From contig OY776133.1 in the NCBI GenBank assembly GCA_963675135.1, positions 33,191,994 through 33,255,993 on the forward strand: 64,000 nucleotides of DNA, in the 5' to 3' direction. The DNA comes from Galeopsis tetrahit. Its lineage: Eukaryota > Streptophyta > Magnoliopsida > Lamiales > Lamiaceae. Positions 21,097 through 31,652 of this stretch are shown here, piece after piece; position 1 is the stretch's first letter, and every line of letters starts with the position of its first letter. The notes beneath the pieces are model-generated. The model saw only the letters and a program-made list of their open reading frames with translations. It did not search any database and was not told where the DNA came from. The position numbers were made by a program, and so were the translations under genes.

Positions 21097-24000
21097 ATGG
21101 GTGGCGGAAATAAAACTTCTGTTTCTGGGAAGAAGAATCTTCCAACAGAAAATTCCCCTTTGCCAACTGATCCTCCACCAAGGGGAGACCGGGGAAAAGA
21201 TCCAATCCACGCACCTTCTGGATCGAATCAACCATTATCACCTACTCCAGCCTTGAATGACGAAAGTCATCCCCTACCGGTCGGAGAAGGAAGAGCAGGG
21301 AATCTGGAGGCCCCCGAGTCCCAAACTGCAGATCCTCAACAAAGGGACACTCTAGACTCAGGGCCGCTCCTGATCTCTCCCGATCAATTGAACGCTCTCA
21401 GCAAGCAAGTCGTAGAGAAAGCCTTTGCTGACCAAAGGAATCGGATTCCCAGAGCTGCACCGGGAGATCTAGAGGCACCTGCCCCAAGACCCCAAGACGA
21501 AGCACCTGGAGCCTCCCAAGTGTTGTCTAAGGAGATGGGGATGCGGGCGGAAGAGGATGATAAGGTGCCCTCCCAAGCGGAGAGAAGCGTTCCCCTACGG
21601 GGCACAAGAAGGAATGCAGATCTTGCACCCCGAGGGACAGAACCCCTTGAGACAGAAGAAAGTACAGATGATACCTACGGAGGGCCTGTCAGCAATCAAC
21701 TATTGGCCCTACAGAAAGAGATGCGCGATATGAGGAAGCAGATGAGCAACCGAACCAGTAGATCCGCTCACGCCTCTGGATGTCAGTTCTCCCCTAATAT
21801 ATTACAGGATGAACTACCATTCAATTTCAAGCCCCTTAATTTTGAATATGATGGTACGGCAGATCCGTACGAACACCTAGTAAGGTTCGAGAATGCTGCA
21901 TTGCTACACCGCTATGGAGAGGGAATAAAGTGTAGAGTATTCCTAACTACCCTAGCAAAAGCTGCACAGCAATGGTTTACCCAGTTGGAACCTAACACAA
22001 TCCGATCCTGGGAAGAATTTAGTGAGCTCTTCCTTCATCAATTTGCCAGTGCCCGGAGACAGCCGAGGGCCACTTTGACCCTCTTTAATTTGAGACAAGG
22101 AGAGGGCGAGATCTTAAGAGCTTTCCTCCGGAGATTCAATCAAGCAGCTCTGGAGGTCCCTACAGCCTCTCCGGAGGTGAAAATCAACGCTCTTACCAAT
22201 GGGTTTCGTGATGGAGACTTTTTCTCCTCTTTAGCTAAGAAGCCGGTTAAGAACTTTGATGAATTGCTGCATAGGGCAGAGAAGTACCTCACTCTGGAGG
22301 AGGTCCGGAAAGCAAAGAGGTTGGAGGTTAGGCCGCAAGATCGAGAGAGGAGAAGGGAAAGGGAAGGCCCCTCCAGGCGATTCAGTCCAGAGGTCCCTCG
22401 AACCTCCGGAGCAGCAAGAGACAGCAACCCCTCCGGAGGTCCCCGGTCTGGCCCTCGGGGGAGGTTTGAGAAATACACACCCTTGAGAATGGAGCCCGCT
22501 GAAGTATTAGAGGTAGCAGGAGACCATCCAGACTTGAAGTTTCCATATTCCAGGAATCGAGGACCTCAGAAGCCCAAATCTGATCGATTCTGCCGATTTC
22601 ACAATGAGTATGGACATGATACGAATCAGTGTTACCACTTGAAAGATGAGATCGAGAGGATGATCCAGGCGGGTCATCTAAAAGAATTCATATTTAGAGA
22701 CAGGCAGGGCCCTCGGGGGCAGAAACGAAAAGAACTGGAAAGAAAACCAGAGGAGAAGGAAACCAGGGAGGCGGTCGAGGATATGCCCCCTCCACCACCA
22801 AAGAGAGGAGTAATCCATATGATTGTGGGAGGGCCAGCAGATGGAGATTCCTTCCGGAAGAGAAAGCAGAACGTCCGAGCCCTAAAAACAGAGCAAGGAA
22901 GCCAGTTAAGAGAAGTGGGACGTATGACGGAAACGCCCAATATCCGATTTGGGCCGGAGGATATGAAAGAAGTCAAGGAAGATCACAATGATGCTCTGGT
23001 AATCACCACCGACATAGCTGGATTCGATGTTGCCCGAATCTTCGTAGATACGGGGAGCTCGGCTGACATTATGTTTTTTGGATGCTTCAAGAGGATGGAG
23101 TTGAGTGTAAAGCTACGTCCTGTAGATACCTCCCTGTATGGTTTCTCCGGAGGAGCCATCCAACCTTTGGGATCAGTAATGTTGCAGGTAGGGTTGGGAG
23201 ACGCCCCAGCTCGGAAGGTCCACTTGGTAGAGTTCCTTATTGTAGACATCCCTTCCTCATACAATGTCGTGATGGGACGACCCAGCCTGAACCTCTTTCA
23301 AGCAATCATCTCCACATTTCATATGAAAATGAAATTCCCTACAGCCGCTGGGGTCGGAGAAGTAAGAGGAGACCAATACCAAGCACGGAAGTGCTATGCA
23401 GAGTCTGTGAAGATGGCGGACAGAGCCCTGACTAAGGGCCTGGAGCGGACAAGAGGAGATGACCCTGAGGTCAAAAGGAAGAAAGTCGAGGGAGCGATAC
23501 CTGAACAAGTGAATGTTAAAACAGATGAAGAACTGATGAGCGTGGAGCTCTTCCCAGGGAAACTTGGTTTTGTCACTAAGATAGGCACCCAACTGGGACC
23601 TGAACTCACAGAGAAGGTAATACTTACATTACGTCGAAATTCCGATATATTTGCATTTTCTCCAGCTGACATGACAGGAATCCCTCCGGAGATAGCAATA
23701 CACTGCCTTAATGTCGATCCAAAGGCAAGACCCGTGAAACAGAAACTACGAAATTTTGGAATTGAGAAGAACAACATTGTGAAAGAAGAAGTCGAGAAGC
23801 TATTGAAAGCAGGGCATGTGGTGGAAGTCCAATTCCCAGAATGGCTCTCCAATGTCGTGCTAGTGCCAAAAGGGGGAGGAAAGTGGAGAATGTGCATCGA
23901 TTTTAGGGACCTCAACAAGGCATGTCCCAAGGATCACTATCCGCTGCCAAGGATAGACCAGTTAGTGGATGCAACTTCAGGCTTCGAGCTGCTGAGCATG

Positions 24001-26694
24001 ATGGATGCATACCAAGGATACCACCAGATCCAACTGAACCCTGCAGATGTCTCCAAAGTGTGCTTCATAGCAGCCTGCGGAACGTTCGGATACGTTCGGA
24101 TGCCGTTTGGATTAATCAATGCCGGAGCAACGTATCAAAGGATGGTCGACGCTGTCTTTCGAAGACAGCTGGGAAGGAACATGGAGATATATGTAGATGA
24201 TATGCTAGCTAAGAGTGTGAAAGCAGATCAACATGTGGAAGATCTGGAGGAAATTTTCCAAGTAATTCGAGAGAATGGCATCAAGTTGAACCCAGCCAAA
24301 TGCTCTTTTGGAGTAAAATCAGGGAAGTTCCTCGGATATATGGTCACTCAAAGAGGTATAGAAGTGAATCCAGCCAAGGTGAAAGCTGTACTGGACATGC
24401 GGCCACCCAGAAATATAAAGGAGCTCCAGACACTCAATGGGAGGATTACAGCATTGAGCAGATTCATAGCCAGATCTGCTGAAAAGAGTCATCCCTTCTT
24501 CAAAATTCTTAAGAAAGGGACCAAGTTTGAATGGAACGAAACATGCCAAAAAGCCTTTGAAGACTTGAAGCACCATTTGTCTCAGTTGCCGAAGCTGACG
24601 AAACCTTCTCCAGGGGATACCCTCATTTTGTATCTCTCTGTAGGAGAATTCTCGCTAAGTACTGCCCTAGTCAAAGAAGAGGGATCTCTGCAGCACCCTA
24701 TTTATTATGTCAGTAAGGTTATTCAAGGGGCCGAAAATCGATACTCAGAAATTGAGAAGGCTGCTCTGGCCGTGGTAGTTACAGCGCGAAGGCTGCGCCC
24801 ATATTTCCTTTCTTACAAAATACTAGTCCGCACTAATTACTTGTTGAAACAGGTTATAGGGCGAGCAGACCTCTCCGGAAGGATGGTGAAATGGGCCATC
24901 GAGCTTCAAGAATATGACGTGGATTTCGAGCCTCGGAAGGCTATAAAATCCCAAGCTTTGTCAGATTTCATCCAAGAGTCGACCAAACCAGAGGAAGTCG
25001 AAGGATGGAAGGTGTATGTAGATGGCTCAGTGACCCTGAGCGGATGTGGAGCAGGGATTGTGTTAATAGGCCCTCGAAGAGAAGACTTACAATTCGCAGT
25101 GAGGTTTCAATTCATGACCTCAAACAACGGAGCAGAGTACGAAGCTTTGATCAGAGGAATGGAGATGGCATTAGAATTGGGAGCTCCAAAGGTAACTCTA
25201 TACTCAGACTCCCAATTAGTTGTTCAGCAGGTGAACGGTGAATACGTGGCCAAAGATAGCAGGATGGCTGCCTATCTGGAACGAGCCAAAGAGATGATAG
25301 GCAAGTTTCAAGAGTGCGAGGTAGTCCAGATACCTCGAGAAAAGAACATGCAGGCGGATAGCCTCTCCAAACTCGCTAGCTCCACAGAGTTTGATGGACG
25401 AGGGACAGTAACTTTAGTAGTTGCAGAAAGAGAGACTCTGGAGAACCCCATTGGTTCTATTGAAGAAGAAGATGATTGGAGGAGGGCTATATGGACAGAA
25501 CTCACCAAGGGGGCAGATGCCCCTACCACCAGAGAAACCCGAACCCTTCGGATTAGATATTGTATTATCGGAGGGCACTTATACAAGAAGTCATTCACAC
25601 ACCCATATTTGAGGTGTATATCAATTCGAGAAGCTATGTATACACTCAGAGAGATCCACGAAGGTGATGCAGCCAGTCATGAAGGATACAAAGCAGTGGC
25701 GAAGAAAGTTTTAAGGGTTGGATTATATTGGCCCTCCATGACAAAAGACGCTAGGGAATTTGTGAGAAAATGTGTCAAGTGTCAGAAAAATGGTCCATTG
25801 ATAAGGACCCCTGCGGAAGAGATGGGAGCAATGCACTCTCCCTACCCCTTTGCTAAATGGGGAATCGACTTGGTAGGACCCTTCCCTCCAGCCTCTGGAG
25901 GGAGAAAATTCCTGATAGTGGCAGTGGACTATTTTAGCAAATGGGTGGAAGCTGCTCCCCTGGCTACAATAGATGAGGATAATGTGATTAAATTCCTAAG
26001 AAAGCAGATTTGTTGCAGATTTGGAGTACCCAGAATATTGGTCTCCGACAATGGAACCCAGTTTAACGGAGAAAATGTGCGAGGATGGTGCGCGAGACTG
26101 AACATAATACAGAGATTCACCTCTGTAGCTCATCCTCAAGCTAATGGACAAGTGGAGGTCACTAATCGAACGATAGTAGACGGTATTCGAACAAGGCTGG
26201 TGAAAATAGGAGGAGCATGGGTGAATGAGTTAGACAATGTGCTATGGTCATATAGAACTAGTCCGAAGACAGCAACTGGAGAGTCCCCATTTCAGCTGGT
26301 TTACGGAGCTACGGCGGTGCTACCTCCAGAGGCCGTGTTGCGATCGCATCGAGTTGCCCAATTTGAAGAGTATCAGAATGAGAAATTGATGAGAGAGGCT
26401 CTAGACTTGATGGAAGAAGAAAGAGAGATAGTTAGGGTACGCGCTGAAAGATATAAAAGCAGAATTAAAGCTGCGTATGACCGAAGGGTGATCCCGAGGT
26501 CCTTCAGAGAGGGGGACCTGGTACTAAGAAGAGCGGATGCCCTGAAGAATACAGGAAAGCTGGAGCCTAACTGGGAGGGACCTTATAAAATTACACAGGT
26601 GCTGAAAGGAGGAGCATATAGACTGCAGAGTATGGAAGGGGTCGACATAGCCAGACCCTGGAACGTTTGCCATTTGAAGAGATTCTTTATTTGA
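21097..26694 (+). CDS. Tat Gypsy gag-pol polyprotein
   Basis: The frame is open upstream into the LTR, but the first ATG after the primer site is at 21097 (MGGGNKTSV), giving 1,865 aa. Retrotransposon gag domain: about 241-410. A knuckle-like CRFHNEYGHDTNQC starts at 499. Aspartic protease: VDTGSSAD at 650-657. Reverse transcriptase: RMCIDFRDLNKACP from about 931, MDAYQGYHQI, and catalytic YVDD at 1032-1035. RNase H 1 follows from about 1144. A second RNase H has VYVDGS (aspartate 1309), GAEYEAL and YSDSQLVVQQV. Integrase: HHCC zinc motif about 1521-1564 and a DDE triad at D1591, D1651, E1687, with the family spacing of 35. The C-terminal end (PWNVCHLKRFF) has no chromodomain. Gag and pol share one frame, so a single polyprotein is expected. 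No frame break is seen. Confidence 0.95.
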   Translation: MGGGNKTSVSGKKNLPTENSPLPTDPPPRGDRGKDPIHAPSGSNQPLSPTPALNDESHPLPVGEGRAGNLEAPESQTADPQQRDTLDSGPLLISPDQLNALSKQVVEKAFADQRNRIPRAAPGDLEAPAPRPQDEAPGASQVLSKEMGMRAEEDDKVPSQAERSVPLRGTRRNADLAPRGTEPLETEESTDDTYGGPVSNQLLALQKEMRDMRKQMSNRTSRSAHASGCQFSPNILQDELPFNFKPLNFEYDGTADPYEHLVRFENAALLHRYGEGIKCRVFLTTLAKAAQQWFTQLEPNTIRSWEEFSELFLHQFASARRQPRATLTLFNLRQGEGEILRAFLRRFNQAALEVPTASPEVKINALTNGFRDGDFFSSLAKKPVKNFDELLHRAEKYLTLEEVRKAKRLEVRPQDRERRREREGPSRRFSPEVPRTSGAARDSNPSGGPRSGPRGRFEKYTPLRMEPAEVLEVAGDHPDLKFPYSRNRGPQKPKSDRFCRFHNEYGHDTNQCYHLKDEIERMIQAGHLKEFIFRDRQGPRGQKRKELERKPEEKETREAVEDMPPPPPKRGVIHMIVGGPADGDSFRKRKQNVRALKTEQGSQLREVGRMTETPNIRFGPEDMKEVKEDHNDALVITTDIAGFDVARIFVDTGSSADIMFFGCFKRMELSVKLRPVDTSLYGFSGGAIQPLGSVMLQVGLGDAPARKVHLVEFLIVDIPSSYNVVMGRPSLNLFQAIISTFHMKMKFPTAAGVGEVRGDQYQARKCYAESVKMADRALTKGLERTRGDDPEVKRKKVEGAIPEQVNVKTDEELMSVELFPGKLGFVTKIGTQLGPELTEKVILTLRRNSDIFAFSPADMTGIPPEIAIHCLNVDPKARPVKQKLRNFGIEKNNIVKEEVEKLLKAGHVVEVQFPEWLSNVVLVPKGGGKWRMCIDFRDLNKACPKDHYPLPRIDQLVDATSGFELLSMMDAYQGYHQIQLNPADVSKVCFIAACGTFGYVRMPFGLINAGATYQRMVDAVFRRQLGRNMEIYVDDMLAKSVKADQHVEDLEEIFQVIRENGIKLNPAKCSFGVKSGKFLGYMVTQRGIEVNPAKVKAVLDMRPPRNIKELQTLNGRITALSRFIARSAEKSHPFFKILKKGTKFEWNETCQKAFEDLKHHLSQLPKLTKPSPGDTLILYLSVGEFSLSTALVKEEGSLQHPIYYVSKVIQGAENRYSEIEKAALAVVVTARRLRPYFLSYKILVRTNYLLKQVIGRADLSGRMVKWAIELQEYDVDFEPRKAIKSQALSDFIQESTKPEEVEGWKVYVDGSVTLSGCGAGIVLIGPRREDLQFAVRFQFMTSNNGAEYEALIRGMEMALELGAPKVTLYSDSQLVVQQVNGEYVAKDSRMAAYLERAKEMIGKFQECEVVQIPREKNMQADSLSKLASSTEFDGRGTVTLVVAERETLENPIGSIEEEDDWRRAIWTELTKGADAPTTRETRTLRIRYCIIGGHLYKKSFTHPYLRCISIREAMYTLREIHEGDAASHEGYKAVAKKVLRVGLYWPSMTKDAREFVRKCVKCQKNGPLIRTPAEEMGAMHSPYPFAKWGIDLVGPFPPASGGRKFLIVAVDYFSKWVEAAPLATIDEDNVIKFLRKQICCRFGVPRILVSDNGTQFNGENVRGWCARLNIIQRFTSVAHPQANGQVEVTNRTIVDGIRTRLVKIGGAWVNELDNVLWSYRTSPKTATGESPFQLVYGATAVLPPEAVLRSHRVAQFEEYQNEKLMREALDLMEEEREIVRVRAERYKSRIKAAYDRRVIPRSFREGDLVLRRADALKNTGKLEPNWEGPYKITQVLKGGAYRLQSMEGVDIARPWNVCHLKRFFI

Positions 26695-27000
26695 AGAAAG
26701 TGTAAGGTCTTGAGACCATTTATGACCATTGTTTTGTGATTTTTTGCATTAATTCGTATTTTGCTTGATGTATTTTGTGGCTTCACCGGAGTTCTTTTTC
26801 CCTCTCTACGGGTTTCCCCTTTGGGGTTTTTCCGTAAAGAGGTTTTTAATGAGACCGGCGTAGGTTATCTATGGCCTATGTTGAAAACTGACAATAAATC
26901 AATGAAGCATTATCCCTTTTTGAAGAAAGAGTTATTCAGAATTATTGTGTCTTGATTATCTTTCTCATATCTGAATGTGCGATATATGAATATAACAACG
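26695..27000 (+). other. Spacer after pol in the Tat element
   Basis: No gene is seen. The open stretch at 26761-26955 has no recognised content. Confidence 0.5.
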
Positions 27001-27880
27001 ATGAGTGGGAGAAACACTCAGAGGCCTAGAGGCCGAGGTGCTCCAGAGAGCCCTCATTTAATCTTTTAAGAAAAAGAGTGAGAGACACTCAGAGGCCTAG
27101 AGGCCGAGGCGCCCCAGAGAGCCCTCACTTTACTCGAGACCCAAGTGGGTTACTGAAATGAGAAGATTTTATGAACTAAAATCTTTTAAGAAAAAGAGTG
27201 AGAGACACTCAGAGGCCTAGAGGCCGAGGCGCTCCAGAGAGCCCTCACTTTACTCGAGACCCAAGTGGGTTACTGAAATGAGAAGATTTTATGAACTAAA
27301 ATCTTTTAAGAAAAAGAGTGAGAGACACTCAGAGGCCTAGAGGCCGAGGCGCTCCAGAGAGCCCTCACTTTACTCGAGACCCAAGTGGGTTACTGAAATG
27401 AGAAGATTTTATGAACTAAAATCTTTTAAGAAAAAGAGTGAGAGACACTCAGAGGCCTAGAGGCCGAGGCGCTCCAGAGAGCCCTCACTTTACTCGAGAC
27501 CCAAGTGGGTTACTGAAATGAGAAGATTTTATGAACTAAAATCTTTTAAGAAAAAGAGTGAGAGACACTCAAAGGCCTAGAGGCTGAGGTGTTCCAGAGA
27601 GCCCTCACTATATTCGAGACCCAAGTGGGATACTGAAATGAGAAGATTTTATGAAATAAAATCTTTTAAGAATAAAAGTGAGAAATACTCAAAGGCCTAG
27701 AGGCCAAGGTGCTCCAGAGAGCCCTCATCTTAGTTGAAACCCAAGAAGGTTAACTAATGAAAGGAGAAGGTTTCTGCGAATCAAAGCCTTTCAAATACAA
27801 GAAAATGAAAAGAAAGAGAAGGGCGTAGAGGCGTAGAAAACCAAGGCCCTCCAGAAAGCCCTCACCATACTTGAGAACCA
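27001..27880. repeat. 120-bp tandem array in the Tat 3' region
   Basis: Units with an exact 120-bp period start at about 27061, 27181, 27301, 27421, 27541 and 27661. A partial unit precedes them and a degenerate one follows to 27880. The middle copies are almost identical. Each contains GAGGCCTAGAGGCCGAGGC (itself nearly palindromic), CCAGAGAGCCCTCACTT and CGAGACCCAAGTGGGTTAC. Copies at both ends have diverged, which is typical for arrays that turn over by unequal exchange. Arrays of this kind between pol and the 3' LTR are frequent in Tat elements and can seed satellite DNA. Confidence 0.95.
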
Positions 27881-28274
27881 CAGAGACCAGATAATGAAGG
27901 AAACAGGTCTTATGATTCAGGAGTCAAGAGAAGAGGGAGGATGATACCCCACAATCAAGTCACCTGAAATCAAAACACTATACAGCCGAGAAATAATTCC
28001 AGAATAGCCTACAAGACCAACAAAAAGGGGGGGGAAGAGAACACACCTCCAACACATTCCTTGTTGATCTCGTAAGCTACTCATGCAAGGAAGAGAAAGA
28101 CAACAAAACATGCAACATATCAAGCTAACATGATTACTACAAAAAGCCCCCACATATCCAGGAGTGTGGGGTCCCCTACAAAGTATGAAGAGCAAATGTT
28201 ACGAGCAGAAAATAAAGAGTGTAGCAAAACAACAGAAAAGTAAATTGTCTATGGTGATCATGGAAATATGGAAT
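27881..28274. other. Spacer between array and antisense gene
   Basis: No gene is seen. This would be the 3' untranslated region of the antisense transcript. Confidence 0.5.
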
Positions 28275-30455
28275 TTAAACTGCTCGTTCAGCAGTAGTTT
28301 CCTCGGCAATAGCCCCCTCAACTTCAACTCCTTCAGCTCCTCCAGCAGCGCCCTCTTCCTCAGCAACATGGTTGCTAGATCCTCCACCTTCCTCCGGACC
28401 CTCCGTACCCCCCATAGCATCAGCAGTGCCAGTCCCTCCATCCACCTCTGTTGCCACTTTTGGAGCAGAAGCGTAAGGATAAATAAGTGGCTCCAGAGGC
28501 CTTAGATCAGCCATACCTATCTTGGCAGCTTGCAGCTTGGCAATAGCCTGGCCCATCCCGGGTAGCCACCAAGGATTGTCAGGACTCTCCTGAGGATCCC
28601 CCAAGAATTTTGGAGGAGTAGCGAGTCGATCTAGATGGAACTCGCGAGAATAAGTCCCATCGAATCCCGGGGCCGAATGCTCGGCGACGGCGTTGCTGAA
28701 ACCATGATCGATGAAATGAGGGATATGTGTCCCCATGGCACAGAGAAAGCTCGAGCTCTTCAGGAAGCTGGATAACCACTGAGTATGAAGAGTTTCTAAG
28801 AACTCTTGGCCCGAGGGGGAAGTGAATAGGGACTTAATGCAAGCCTGCATCCCAGCATCCGGCAATTCACGCTCCATCCGCCCTACCTCCTGCACCAGAC
28901 GCTTGATCCTGGTCGCATCCTGATTGCTTTGGGTCTGTAGGAGAGACAACTCCTCGGATAGAGCCTGGGCCCGCTTATGAGCCCTTTCCTTCTCCATAGT
29001 GATATCCTTGAGGGATGATTGGAAGGAGGACGCCTCGGCCCGGAGAAGCTCAAGCTCGGCCACCATCTCGACACCTTGATCGAGTATCTTAGCATAAGTG
29101 AGGCCAAGCTATAAAGAAAAGGAAAATAATGTTGGAGATATGAAGACAATAAAAGATCGTGAAAATAAGAAATAACGGAAAATACCTCTGAGAAAAGTTG
29201 AGCGCCATGAAGCAGTTGGTCCTCGGGAAGGGACGAATCGGATAAAGCAGTGTTGGAAGGAATAGGACATCGATCAATGAGACGGTGGAGAGGTTCATAT
29301 ACAGAGGCGCCTTTCTCGACGAGAGTACGAGACGCTTTTCCCTTCTTTTTCTTAGAGGTCCCGCAGTCAGCAAAGAAGGTGTTGGCAGCCGAGCGGGTTC
29401 TCTTGGCAACTGAACCTGGAACCTGAGTGGAAGAATTAGGGAGAGGAGGAACTTTCGAGGAACCTTCTGGAACCGAAGTTTTTGCTGAGCTCTCGAGAGC
29501 AGGAGATGAGGGAACTTTCGGAAGAACTTCTGGAGTGGATAACATAGGGGTTTTCACTATACTAAGAGCAGGAGCATCCCGGGAAATGTGAGATAGCCAA
29601 CTCATCTCTGCAAACAACCAAGAAGATATTCAGAATACAGGAAAATAGCCATATGCAAGGAATAAAAATACAGCAGTATGAAGATTTTTTACCATCTTGA
29701 GGACCTAAAGGGAAATCTTGAGAACAAAAGCCGAAGTGGGAGAGGATGCGAGGATTTTTGCAAATATCAACGATATCAAAATAGTCGTTCAGACGGATAT
29801 GAGCGTTGAGGTTGGTCATAATGGTGTGATTGGAAACAGAATAAGCTTTCAGAGGGGGGGGGGGGATTACTCCCGGATTGTAGAATAACCAATCCCCGTG
29901 AGGAAACGGCCAATCAGTAGGGCTTGTAGCAAAAAAATAATAATCACGCCAAGATGAGTCTTCTTCATGGAGTTTTTTCAGGAATTTACAGACACGGGAC
30001 CTTCGTCCGCTAACATAGAAAAAACCATCATTCACCTTACAAGAATGTTGGCTCAGGAATAGCTCGGCGGACGGATCACCCCCGTTCCCTTTCACCAAGA
30101 TGAAAAAACCTATCATGGTACGGATGGCATTTGGAGTAAACTGGTTAAGAGGGATTTGCATGCGGGTTGATATGGCAGCCAAGTAGGGATGAATCGGAAA
30201 TCATAGTCCTGCCCTAAGATGTGCTTCGAAAAAAGCAAGAGTTCGAGGCTGGGAAATATCGGGGGGTTCGTTTGAGCGTGGAGCGCGAAAGGCATACTCC
30301 GACGGGAAACCGTAAGCATGAACAAGTGTAGTTATATGAGCAGGGTCGATTCGAGAAGCAAGGGAAATCCTATTTTCTGGGCTCCCCGTCATAGAGGGGG
30401 TCGCTTCAGAAGAATTTTGGCTAGCGGTTTTCAGCGGAGAAGGAGGATTTGACAT
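28275..30455 (-). CDS. Antisense three-exon gene inside the Tat element, one nonsense codon
   Basis: Predicted exons on the minus strand are 30455-29693, 29607-29186 and 29108-28275. The introns (29608-29692, 85 bp; 29109-29185, 77 bp) have GT and AG ends, and the joins keep phase (1, then 0), for 2,019 nt or 673 codons. An in-frame TGA at 30201-30203 (codon 85) breaks exon 1; a second ATG follows at 30182. Exon 1 (LAFFEAHLRAGL, NQFTPNAIRTMIGFF) resembles the domain called putative gypsy-type transposon (PF04195, from memory), commonly found in antisense frames of Tat elements. Exon 2 is Ser/Pro-rich with a KKKK basic patch near 340. Exon 3 has a long coiled coil (about 412-475) and an acidic Gly/Glu-rich tail. 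Function unknown; possibly a regulator of the element. Start choice is the most upstream ATG in frame. Confidence 0.8.
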
Positions 30456-30905
30456 TGATTTACAGTGATAATAAAAGAAGAAAAGAAGGATAGTTGGGTT
30501 ACCTTGAGTAGAAGAACTATGGAATCAGGCGAGACGGCTGATGACGGCGGAAATCCGGGAGCACCAGAGAAGAAAGAGGAAGACGGTGAAAAGATGAAGA
30601 CGGTGAGAAGATGAGAGGAAAAGTGAAACTTGAAAAAAGTGAAGAGGGGAAACGGGGCAGTTGCGTAATGTAAATGAGGAGAGATAGGGGAAAGAACCGA
30701 GGGTTTTTCTCGGGATGATAGCGAGACAGAGAAAAGTAGTCGCGTGAGGTCCACGCGCGGAAGCCGAAAAGTCTCCCAGAATAATAGGCGCGAAAAGTCT
30801 TTGGAGAAGAAAATGTTTTGAAACTTCCCCTCCAGAGCGGAAATGATACACGTCTCTCCAGAAATTGTTCTACTCTCATAAAAGATGTCCCCTTTTTTTA
30901 CGAGA
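30456..30905 (-). promoter_or_regulatory. Probable promoter and leader of the antisense gene
   Basis: This stretch lies between the antisense start codon and the 3' LTR. Open stretches in several minus-strand frames (30431-30946) overlap one another and have Ser/Phe-rich, unrecognised translations, so I treat them as non-coding. No certain TATA box was found; transcription could also start in the LTR on the opposite strand. Confidence 0.4.
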
Positions 30906-30920
30906 GTAGGGGGGAGTAGA
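30903..30920 (+). promoter_or_regulatory. Polypurine tract of the Tat element
   Basis: GAGAGTAGGGGGGAGTAGA lies directly before the TGATG start of the 3' LTR, the expected plus-strand primer. Confidence 0.85.
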
Positions 30921-31647
30921 TGATGCGGCCTAAAAATGTCACCCAATGAGGAGTCGACACGTGTATGAATGATAAGATTAAGAAGAAAGGATTAAGCCAT
31001 CTAGTGTTCTCTGGATAAAAAGTCTTCTCTGAAGGTCTCTCTGGAGGGAGCTCTGCCTGGAGATGAATATCAGAATCAAACAGTTTTAACATAAGATCGT
31101 GGGTCGTAAATATAGGGGATTCCCGCTATCTTTGCTCAAGACTTGATAAAGGGAAGACCTTATTCTCCTTTATTTTAGGAGAATAGGTCCACTAAGGGAT
31201 AAGGCTGCCGAGTCTTCAGGGAGTGGAGAGAAAGGAGGACTGGATCCCCTCAGTAGGGCCGAGTCTCACGGGCAGCTCCGAAATAAGAGGAAGGCTTGAC
31301 TTCCTCTCCAGAAGATATCTCTATAAATAGGTAATTTCGAAGATATTTCCAGGTTAGACACATATACGCTAAAACTTTACTATACTGAATAAAAAACGCC
31401 TTTCTGAGATTCTTTGAGAACTGATTTAAGATATCAAGGATCTTGAGATCCTTGGGAGATTTGATAAGCCCTATACTGACTTAGGCATCGGAGTGTCCAC
31501 ACCGGACTCCCCTCCGGTGTGTTCTTTGCAGGTCAGCTCGAAGATTTCAAGTGAAGGTAGCCTACTCGGAACGATTATACGCGTTTGAGGAGAAGGACAT
31601 CTAATACAGAGGATACCCAATCCTCTTGTGCAAATTTTGGCACATCA
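30921..31647 (+). repeat. 3' LTR of the Tat Gypsy element
   Basis: It has the same length, ends and TATA box (about 31322) as the 5' copy, and is followed by the AGTAT target duplication. Confidence 0.96.
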
Positions 31648-31652
31648 AGTAT

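Larger units (their letters stand above)
20307..31647 (+). mobile_element. Ty3/Gypsy LTR retrotransposon, Tat lineage, nearly intact
   Basis: The element is 11,341 bp and has two LTRs of exactly 727 bp with only four mismatches by eye. It is flanked by a perfect AGTAT target duplication (20302-20306 and 31648-31652). The order is LTR, primer site, one gag-pol frame, long 3' region with a 120-bp tandem array, a gene on the opposite strand, polypurine tract, LTR. The second RNase H domain before integrase, the lack of a chromodomain and the antisense gene place it in the Tat group. Near-identical LTRs and an open 1,865-codon frame mean a recent insertion; it may be a competent or trans-mobilised copy. 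Confidence 0.96.

Noticed and set aside
22140..23930. Several minus-strand frames of 90-178 codons
   Set aside because: They lie opposite gag-pol and reflect its codon bias.
27001..27880. CRISPR-like regular repeat
   Set aside because: The 120-bp units are contiguous and whole-unit identical with no unique spacers, and the sequence is a plant retrotransposon.
30431..30946. Additional minus-strand genes upstream of the antisense gene
   Set aside because: Three overlapping frames with Phe/Ser-rich content and no family; more likely promoter and leader.
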